Shown here: positions 56,717 to 64,000 of the stretch, in pieces
How positions within the stretch are numbered: the stretch's first letter is position 1
Layout of the letters: each line of letters begins with the position of its first letter
NCBI GenBank assembly: GCA_030998225.1
Contig: JAPYXD010000714.1
Span: 3,906,001-3,970,000, forward strand
DNA: 64,000 nt
Direction: 5' to 3'
Source: Diplolepis rosae
Taxonomy: Eukaryota; Arthropoda; Insecta; Hymenoptera; Diplolepididae
Notes under the pieces: generated by a model
What the model saw: the letters and a program-made list of their open reading frames with translations, nothing else
Told to the model about the DNA's origin: nothing
Database searches by the model: none
Translations under genes and position numbers: made by a program

Positions 56717-58410
56717 TGTAACGGTCACATCGACCTACCAGCGCCAGTACACAGGGTGCTAGCACTACATGCGTTCCGCCGCGTAGCAGGTCTGCAGGGG
56801 CAGCGATTCAAACAGTCACCGCTAGGCACGCAGCGCGAGCCTGCCCGCTGTAGACTCGAAACCGCGAGGCTATAATCTCGGTTGCGTTACTCTCTGCGGT
56901 ACCACCAGCCGGGGTCTCAGGATCTCCAGCCAGGGCGTCACAACCCTACTAGACACCCAGGAAGCAGCCAAAGGGCCACCTAGGAGTCACCAAGGGTAAC
57001 AATTTTTTTTGGAGAATCTTCCAGGTACGCCATCTCGGCTCTGGACGAATTCCCACTTACCATTTAAAAATCTTTTAGCGATCAACTCGCTGGGTACGCC
57101 ACCTCGGCTCCAGGAGTAGGTCCATATTTCGGTGGGAACGCTGCCCCAGGCGTAGACACGGTACATCCATCCTTAATAAAGGTGTACGCTGCCTAAGCTA
57201 CCTTTTTCCTACCTCTATGGTGTACGCTGCCTAAGCTGCCATCTCTATTACTACCTGTCCATGGTGTACGCTGCCACAGGTTGCCATGATGTTTAGTACT
57301 AGTCTGTGATTGGTGTACGCCATCTCGGCTGCCAACTATACTATTGTCTATTCTTGATTTTGTTTATGCTTAATATTGCTTCTGCCGTTTTATGATTAAC
57401 ACTTGCCGCCACCAAATACGCGAACTGATTTGTATAATGAGCGCCATCTTGGTTCCTAGATAGTTAAATCGTCGATACGTCGCCGATACTGATTGTAACG
57501 CGAAACGGTATGAGTAATTAGCCGCCACATTGTACTGGCAATGCAGCAATAGGTAAAAACGAAAACGGTCGCCATATTGGCTCCTAGGATATATTCTCGT
57601 GTACGACAGGGGGTAGTAGCTATTGAGGGCTAGTTCTTATGCAATTGTGATAATTAGGAGTGTGCCGACGCCATATTGGCTCCTAGTAAATTTATAATAG
57701 TTACGCTTAGACCGACGCCATATTGGTTCCAAAGGTATGAGAGACTGATCGCAACATCAGTGATTGGACTTTTAATTTGTTTATGCTTGCGAATGTCGTC
57801 GAGACATCCAAGTAAATTTAGCTTATTGTTACATTTAACCGTCACTGATTCAGCACGCAAATATATTGAATAAATACTCAAATTAAATAAAGTATTATTA
57901 AACCACCAAAGTGTGGAGTATGCGCCATATAGGCTCCTGGGGGATTTTAGATAACTACGACGCCATCTTGGCTCCAGTTATTTGAATAACTAATTACGAT
58001 ACCAGTGATTGGATTTATATTTTGTTTAATGCTTGTGAACGTCGTCTAGCTTGTTCTTTTATTTAGCAATCACTGGTGCACCGTGGAAATAGGTCCAAGA
58101 GACTGATTAACGAAACTTTACATATAGTTCGTAGAGGAACTGCAAGATAGTGGCAGATACGCCATATTGGTTTCTAATGTACCTGCGAGAGAAAGACTTA
58201 AAAATAGAGTAGGGTAATAAATAATTATAGTGTTAAACCCAAGAGGTATATGACGATTAGTCAATCAGCGAATCTATTACCCAAACTATATTAATAAAAA
58301 CATTGAATAAAAATATCTGATTTGGTTATAAATTATGTGTATGGATTATTTCACGCACCCTTCGGGTCATAACTTTAATATTTTATAAAAATATACTTAT
58401 CGAACTCTTT
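56717..58410 (+). promoter_or_regulatory. Region with dispersed CGCCATNTTGG motifs
   Basis: A GC-rich block (56720-57000) is followed by about a dozen copies of a 10-17 bp motif on the plus strand: TACGCCATCTCGGCTC (57026), TACGCCACCTCGGCTCC (57095), GTACGCCATCTCGGCTG (57313), GCGCCATCTTGG (57441), TCGCCATATTGGCTCCTA (57568), GACGCCATATTGGCTCCTA (57667), GACGCCATATTGGTTCC (57714), GCGCCATATAGGCTCC (57922), GACGCCATCTTGGCTCC (57959) and ACGCCATATTGG (58159), plus variants GTACGCTGCCTAAGCTGCC (57183, 57221). GCCATNTT is the core of the YY1/Pleiohomeotic site. No coding frame is credible. It might instead be the repeat region of an unrecognised LTR (TGTAACGG at 56717). Confidence 0.45.
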
Positions 58411-59455
58411 CAATATGTGTTTGCATATTGTATGAGGTCTAAGCAAATTTGTTTCTGTTTTGACTGTTATTATTGTTATACAGTAGAACTAAATCTGATA
58501 GTTCTGAGAATCTTATTTTAGTAAGGTAGCAAATGCCATAGGGGTATTCGTCTGTCCTATATCTCTGTTGCTCGTACAGATATTCCCTGAATCATCCGTA
58601 TCTAAAAAGCGCTCAAGTTACATAGTAGCCAACCTCGCCGGATGGTCTGGCTGTCAACTTTTGGATGTTCGGTATAAGCCGGTATGACCAGTGGCCTTTT
58701 TTCATGTCCATTTTATGTTTCTTGCCTTTCTATTGTCAAAACTTCGATAAAAGGTATTTTAGTCGTGAACGAAAGCAAGTAGATTCAACCCCATGCCGTA
58801 CCATTTGGCTTTAAAAAATTCGGACCTAAGTGACGCGGAGAATGTATTTATATATTCAATAATTCATCTCATACACACCAGAGGCTCTCCGGTCTAACTT
58901 TACCACAATGTTCTACAGACCTACTCTGGTCCAGACCCTCCAAAGGAGTGAATCATGAGTCGTATCATCCATAAATCATAAATCAGGTTACCCATGCAAA
59001 AATCAGGAATATCTATGTTTTTAACATTGTCTTTTGATATAGGATGTTGAGGTTACATCGAATATCGAATCTTCTAGTTTTGGATGATTTAAAAATCTAT
59101 GTTTTCATGTTTTTCTCGCCGCACGAACTGGGACGATTCCGTTGTCAATTTACTGGACAAAGACGTTCGACCGCCGACACCGGGGCCATTAATAAAATGT
59201 TTGGTGTAGGTGCATCTTCCTGATTGGTTGTTCCCGTTGGTATCTCACAGCGAGAAGTGAGTAGAGTGAAGTAAAATTTTCCGTTTGAACGATGGTATAT
59301 GTAAATTGAAACATCAGCAATGAAAAAATGCATTGAACAGATATATAATTCAAGTTTGATTGTGTGTTCTTTAATGGAAAAAGTAATTAATGAAGGTTTT
59401 ATTAACAAAAACAATTTATAACAAAAAAATATAAATTTTCTCTGTATTTGCAGAT
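58411..59455. other. No gene recognised
   Basis: Spacer of mixed composition; no supported feature. Confidence 0.4.
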
Positions 59456-60600
59456 ATTTTTTTTGTGAGGGGCAAAAATGGCGAAATTTTTTATGAACGT
59501 AGTATAGGACTCTCCTAAGGCGAGTCTAGGCATACCTTTTAAAACCAAAAACCCCCTCTCTCGAACCATATTAACGCTCGCGTGACCACCTTTCGGGTTT
59601 CAACTTTATGAGCAGCTGGTTCCGGTTTTAAGTCGTGAACTACTCTTCCTTCATTCGTTCAGACTCAAGTATGAGAGAAACCATTGTGTCAGGGGTGAGT
59701 TCAGCACCCACCGCCCGACCAACGGCCTCCCTTGCTACATCCCATTGGGTGCAGACGAAGAGAGTGTGTTACGCATCGTCCACAGGGGAACTGCAGTAGC
59801 GACACGACTCATCGTCTCTTTTCATAAAGTGCTTCAGGTACGCATTAAAGCAGCCATGGCCTGAAAGCGCTTGCACCAGGTCGGAGCCAACTTTACGGTT
59901 CTTTCTATTTAACCAGGTAGCGAGCTCCGGGATTAGACGGTATGTCCATCTCCGTGAATGTCATTTCTCGAATAGTATTTAGCACCGTCAGGTCGTTTCT
60001 GGTGACTATCTCAGAAGCCCGCCAAGATAGGAGGGGAATACTGAAGTTACCCAGGGAAGAGAATCTGAGTCTCGAAGACCTTGAAAGGATCGTTCGGGGA
60101 GAAGTAGCAGCTGTCCACGCACACCTCCGCCGCCTCCACCCAAACGAACCCTGCGTCAGTTTCCAAAAAGTCCCTGATGCCATAGTCGGGCTTGCATACA
60201 AGGATCCTCACAATCCTTGGCCCTCTATGCGTCGTCACCCTGATATGACGGGTAGAGAGCGCTTTGGTGTTTTGACATTCCTGAATCCCCTTGGAGGCCT
60301 GACTCCTGGTGGCCACAGAATAGAAGGCGATGAACTGCCCTTCCCGTTTTTTGCTAACCGTTTTTCGGGGGGGGGGGGGTGCTCCCCTCTCACCCCCTTG
60401 GACTTCGTTTAAGGAGTATATCACAGAGATGCTGATCTGGGTCTCCCGTCTTGGATCACTTTAAGGGCCAAGCCCAGCTCCTCTATTTTTCGACTTTGCT
60501 CCTTCAAGAGCTGGCGTTTATCCTTGAATCCTCCATCTCAGGAAAGAGTCTCACAGTCATTATTTCCTACGTTTTTCCCGTGCTTTTTTGTTTCTTATCC
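59456..60600 (-). mobile_element. R1-clade LINE, copy E (rearranged)
   Basis: Minus orientation with a T run at 59456-59467, then 3' UTR and ORF2 C-terminus (knuckle codons near 59810-59750, in broken frames), an internal deletion near 59960, endonuclease pieces (frame 60201-59905; CYFSPNDPFKVFETQ at 60100-60060) and ORF1-like scraps up to about 60600. Divergent from copy C and full of stops. The right boundary is approximate and no target duplication was found. Confidence 0.75.
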
Positions 60601-61639
60601 ACAAGCGGTATTACCAGCCGTGCGTAGAGGAGCGGGTCGGAATAGTTGGAAACGGGTATACCTTCGGATCACAGACCTACGGGACGCAGCAATAGTATTA
60701 ATTAATAATGATTAATAATTAATTAATTGCAAAAAATATTACATTTTATTTATTTTGATAAGCAACTAATGTTATAGTCACTTTTATTATTATGTAATTA
60801 TTATTACTATCACTTGGTGTAATGCGATAAATGATTACACAGGGCTGCAAATAATGGGTTTGTATCTGTTGTTGGAAAACGAAAGATCATTTCCGGGGTA
60901 ATTTTTGACGTAGAATCCGAATCCGAAATCAGAATCACCCTATCACGTCAAGATTTTGAGATTTATCCGAACAACCTTATGAGCATTCACATTGACTCTT
61001 TGGTGCATACCATTTTGCATTCGAAAATTTATCTTGAAAATTTGTGCTTGGTGGATTCAAAATGGTGGATCGAAATTTACGAAATTGAACGATTTTGCTC
61101 TCTAAAAACTCTTACTCGGGGGTTTCGGAGTTGCTGATTACGAAAATGAGGTCGCAAGATTGATATTTTCATTTCCAAGATGGTAGATTCAATGTCGAGG
61201 ATCGAAATCGACAGAGAACACAGTATTGGTATCTAAAATCCTGCATTCGGGAGTTTTACGCTCGTCAAGTATTTCATGTAAAAAAAAAGAATTTTTTGCT
61301 CAAGGTGATGAATTTAAAATAAAGAATAAAAATTAGTTAAATAGTGATAAATAGTATAAATTTCTTGATTCCGGTCCACCATTTTTATTTTTCTGTTAAA
61401 ATCTGTAGAGGTCGATTCCGATTTTGCAATGAGCGACCTAAAAAAGCTTCGAGTACACATTCTCAGGGAAAAGAAGTAATGTGAGATTTTTCATCAGCTA
61501 TAACAGATCATCTACTTGCAACTTTTAGAAATAAAATAATATTTAAAATCAGCGACCTAATAAATCCTCTTATAATAATTTTGATTAAAATTTATCGAAG
61601 GCTCCTTCTTTATAAGGAAGCATTTTCGACATTTTTTTT
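60601..61639. other. No gene; degenerate tandem repeat
   Basis: Around 61040-61260 two diverged units about 130 bp apart share GGATCGAAATTTACG/GGATCGAAATCGACA and TCGGGxGTTT blocks. The rest shows nothing. Confidence 0.4.
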
Positions 61640-61942
61640 TCCTAAGTATGGTTTCAAAAAAGCGTGAAAGTCGGTAAGGTAGGCAGGTTTTTAAAAAATA
61701 AAGAAACAGATGTTGACAGATGGCACGATGAATATATTTCTTATGAGGTTACTAAAGTATTCTGCGAAAATATTATTTTGAATGCGAAGAAGTATTAGAG
61801 ATGATTTTTCAAAGAGCTCGTCATTGTGAGAAGTAAACCAGGTGATCTAAGTGCTTAAAATACACCTTCCTCAGGGAAGTTGAGCTGAGAACTGAAATTT
61901 AAGATACCTGGTTTATATTTTAGAGATCCTGTCATTTTGTTA

Positions 61943-62763
61943 AGGGTTTTCCAACTGGGACATAACAGTTTCGTATCTTTATATGAACGCACCCTTAAAC
62001 TTTTTAAATGAACTGTCAATGTAAAAACGTTAGTTAGAGTCAACATTTTCATCATGGTAAAGTTCACGAACCAGCAACGTTTGGAAAGATCTTGGTCTAC
62101 ATGCTTTCAAGATTTAATTGACTCAAGAACTAAAGCCACTTGATCATTTGAAACGCCGAAACTTCTCCAATTGGGCTCGGGCAAAGCTTGAAGAAAATGA
62201 AGAATTTCATCGAAAACTCATCTTCAGCGACGAAGCTCATTTCTGGCTCAATGACTTTGTTAATAAGCCAAATATGCGTTATTGGTCAGCAACAAACCCA
62301 AATGTGCTTTTTGAGACACCGTTGCATCCGCAAAAAGTGACAGTTTGGTGCGGGTTTCATGCCGGAGGTGAGATTGGGCCGTATTTTTTCGTGGATGAAA
62401 ACGACCGTCATGTTACCGTTAATAGAGAGCGCTATCGTGCTATGTTGAAAGATTATTTGTGGCCAGAATTGGATGAACTTGACATCAACGATATGTGGTT
62501 TCAACAAGACGGTGCCACTAGCCACACAGCACGCGTCACAACCGATTAATTGAAAGGCAAATTCGGTGCCAGAGTGGTGGAAAATTGGGTCCAAAGAATC
62601 GACCGCTGTAAAGCGGGCTCGTGGTGGTCATATGACCAATATCGAATTTCATTCATAAAATGTAATGCTTGCACTACACCCACAATAAATTTGAACTCAA
62701 TGTCTCAAATATTTCTGTGCTTTATTCATAGATAAAATTTGTACATCACTATTGGAAAACCCT
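61943..62763 (+). mobile_element. Tc1/mariner-like DDE element, about 820 bp
   Basis: AGGGTTTTCCAA at the left and TTGGAAAACCCT at the right form the TIR, with TTA on both sides; the empty site can be read in neighbouring minisatellite units (TCATTTTGAAAATTATATCT), so the insertion is precise. Frame 62118-62549 encodes FSDEAHFWLNDFVNKPNMRY (first Asp), LHPQKVTVWCGFHAGGEIGP and MWFQQDGATSHTAR (second Asp). The frame ends in a TAA and the third catalytic block is deleted; only the HTH remnant (MVKFTNQQRLERSW at 62055) is left upstream. Non-autonomous. Confidence 0.82.
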
Positions 62764-63260
62764 TTATATTATATCTAGTAGTCCAGGTGCTTAAAAAACA
62801 TCTTCCTCAGGGAATTTAAGCTGAGAACTGAAAAATAAGATATCCGAATGGTATTTCAGTGGTCCAGTTATTCTAAAAATTATATCTAGTAGTCTAAGTG
62901 TTGAAATACACCTTCCTCAGGGAAGTTGAGCAGAGAACTGAAAATTAAGATATCCGAATGGTATTTTAGTGGTCCAGGCATTCTAAAAATTATATTTAGT
63001 AGTCCAGGTGCTTAAAAAAAATCTTCCTCAGGGAACTTAAACTGAGAACTCAAATTTAAGATACCTAGTTTATACTTTAAAGTTCCTGTCATTTTGAAAG
63101 TTATATATAGTTGTTCAGGTGCTTAAAAAACATATTCCTCAGGGAAGTTAAGCTGAGAACTGAAATTTAATATACCTGGTTTACATTTTAGAGATCCCGT
63201 CATTTTGAAAATTATATCTAGTAGTCCATCTGTTTAAAATACATCTTTTTGAGGGAAGTT
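62764..63260 (+). repeat. Minisatellite array, about 115-120-bp units
   Basis: Four to five units, each with AGTAGTCCAGGTGCTTAAAA, CATCTTCCTCAGGGAAGTTA and GAGAACTGAAA blocks. In some units a segment TTAAGATACCTGGTTTATA replaces TAAGATATCCGAATGGTAT, so two unit types alternate. Confidence 0.9.
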
Positions 63261-63321
63261 AACCTGACCTTAGCGAACCTATATTGTTTTACAGAAATTT
63301 TGAATTAATCTTTGAATTTAT

Positions 63322-63362
63322 GGCACTGAAGAGGGCCCCCATATGTGACCGAAACGTTTGCC
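63322..63362 (+). ncRNA. Hammerhead-ribozyme-like motif (type 2)
   Basis: Plus-strand copy of 49407-49447: GGCA, CTGAAGA, stem II region, GAAACGTT, TGCC. The two copies differ at two loop bases only. Confidence 0.5.
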
Positions 63363-63904
63363 TTTCTTTCTTTTTGAGTACTTTTATATCTAATAGTGAT
63401 AATTAATTTTAATCAAAGAGAATAAAAAGAATCTGACCCTATGCCAAAATAACGAGAAATGAACAAAAAATTCTATAATTTTCAGACTCACTGGACCTCT
63501 GAAATACCATTTGAGAATCTTAATTTTCAGTTCTCAGCTTAAGTTCCCTGAGGAAGATGTTTTTCAAGCACCTGGGCTACTAAATATAATTTTGAAAATG
63601 ACGGGATCTCTAAAATATAAACCAGGTATCTTAAATTCCAGTTCTCAGTTCAACTTCCCTGAGGAAGGTGTATTTTAAGCACTTAGATCACCTGGTTTAC
63701 TTTTTACAATGACGAGCTCTTTGAAAAATCATCACAAATACTTCTTCGCATTCAAAATAATATTTTCGCAGAATACTTTAGTAACCTCATAAGAAATATA
63801 TTCATCGTGCCATGTGTTTCTTTATTTTCTGAAAACCTGCCTACCTTACCGACTTTCACGCTTTTTTGAAACCATACACCACTCTTGTCTTCCTACATTG
63901 CATG

Positions 63905-64000
63905 CTGACATTAGTACGCTCTGAAACTAGCGTTCTTCTGACAAAGTTTTTTTCTGTTCAATTCGAGTTCTGGCTATCGATCCCCTACCTGTGTCAGTAT
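63905..64000 (+). repeat. Flank shared with 45505-45570
   Basis: CTCTGAAACTAGCGTTCTTC, TTCAATTCGAGTTCTGGCTA and TCGATCCCCTACC recur with few changes at 45505-45565, where they lead into the gypsy AT-hook linker. Both lie to the right of related minisatellites, so a larger repeated unit may end here and continue past the window. Confidence 0.65.

Larger units (their letters stand above)
61640..63880. mobile_element. Foldback element with minisatellite arms
   Basis: Outer arms 61640-61935 and 63570-63877 are inverted copies (TTTCAAAAAAGCGTGAAAGT near 61650 and its complement near 63860; TACTTCTTCGCATTC near 63738 mirrors 61795). Both arms contain units of a minisatellite (CATCTTCCTCAGGGAAGTT, CTGAGAACTGAAATTTAAGA, TAGTCCAGGTGCTTAAAA): five or more units at 61858-63260 and about two inverted units at 63480-63680. 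The middle holds a type 2 hammerhead-like motif. A DDE transposon sits in the left arm. The unit is related to the minisatellite at 42.9-45.1 kb. Confidence 0.8.

Noticed and set aside
57654..57881. 75-codon minus frame and its 65-codon plus partner
   Set aside because: Both cross the dispersed CGCCAT motifs and have no family pattern.
56717..58413. A complete LTR with ATAT duplication
   Set aside because: TG and CA ends can be picked, but the inverted ends do not match and ATAT is too common in this DNA to count.
1..64000. tRNA and rRNA genes
   Set aside because: I saw no cloverleaf with A and B boxes and no rRNA-like block; R1 copies here are not in 28S rDNA.

Overview
This window looks like an AT-rich, repeat-dense stretch of insect nuclear DNA. 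The R1-clade LINEs, mariner and pogo transposons, insect-type Ty3/gypsy elements and the one recognisable host exon all point to an arthropod. I cannot fix the order from the sequence alone. Almost everything readable is transposable-element DNA in various states of decay, often one element inside another.

Layout: 1-4.85 kb is a minus-strand Ty3/gypsy pol remnant (RT end, RNase H, a very long AT-hook linker, pre-integrase) split by a 2.4 kb foldback element that carries two hammerhead-ribozyme-like motifs. 4.85-7.6 kb is low-complexity DNA with a 39-bp exact direct repeat, a GC-rich hairpin and a small recombinase-like ORF. 7.7-10.46 kb is a 2.7 kb palindrome. 10.5-13.28 kb holds faint LTR-retroelement remnants. 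13.28-15.8 kb is R1 copy A. 16.1-21.5 kb is a minus-strand Ty3/gypsy remnant whose env-position gene resembles a mononegavirus/chuvirus-type glycoprotein; a 1.79 kb solo LTR with a CATG target duplication interrupts it. 21.5-22.2 kb is R1 copy B.

23.4-29.1 kb contains a hairpin repeat (two copies), a decayed gene split by a hAT-type MITE with a perfect 8-bp TSD, a deleted mariner with TIRs, and the last exon of TfIIF-alpha, the only clear host gene. 29.57-35.00 kb is a full-length 5.43 kb R1-clade LINE (minus strand) with a 28-T tail and a perfect 14-bp target duplication. 35.6-36.8 kb is a DNA transposon with long TIRs, followed by a pipsqueak-type HTH exon. 37.34-39.85 kb is a mariner relic with a 2.0 kb foldback inside it. 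40.5-42.1 kb has mariner and pogo/CENP-B-type transposase remnants. 42.9-45.1 kb is a minisatellite with a 219-bp higher-order unit.

45.5-47.6 kb is a second copy of the AT-hook gypsy linker, then R1 ORF1 pieces, then an envelope-like transmembrane tail. 47.89-49.17 kb is a nearly complete mariner with TIRs. 50.4-52.1 kb is a 240-bp tandem repeat plus R1 copy D. 52.1-52.9 kb is a tight run of three broken small ORFs, one with a dsRNA-binding domain, possibly virus-derived. 53-58.4 kb has a hairpin MITE, weak exon-like ORFs, a transposase tail, and a 1.2 kb region with about a dozen copies of a CGCCATATTGG-type motif. 59.4-60.6 kb is R1 copy E. 61.6-63.9 kb is a foldback with minisatellite arms, a DDE transposon in one arm and another hammerhead-like motif.

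No operons or cellular pathways are present. What links the parts is mobile-element biology: autonomous and deleted elements, insertion hierarchies, and ribozyme-bearing repeats.
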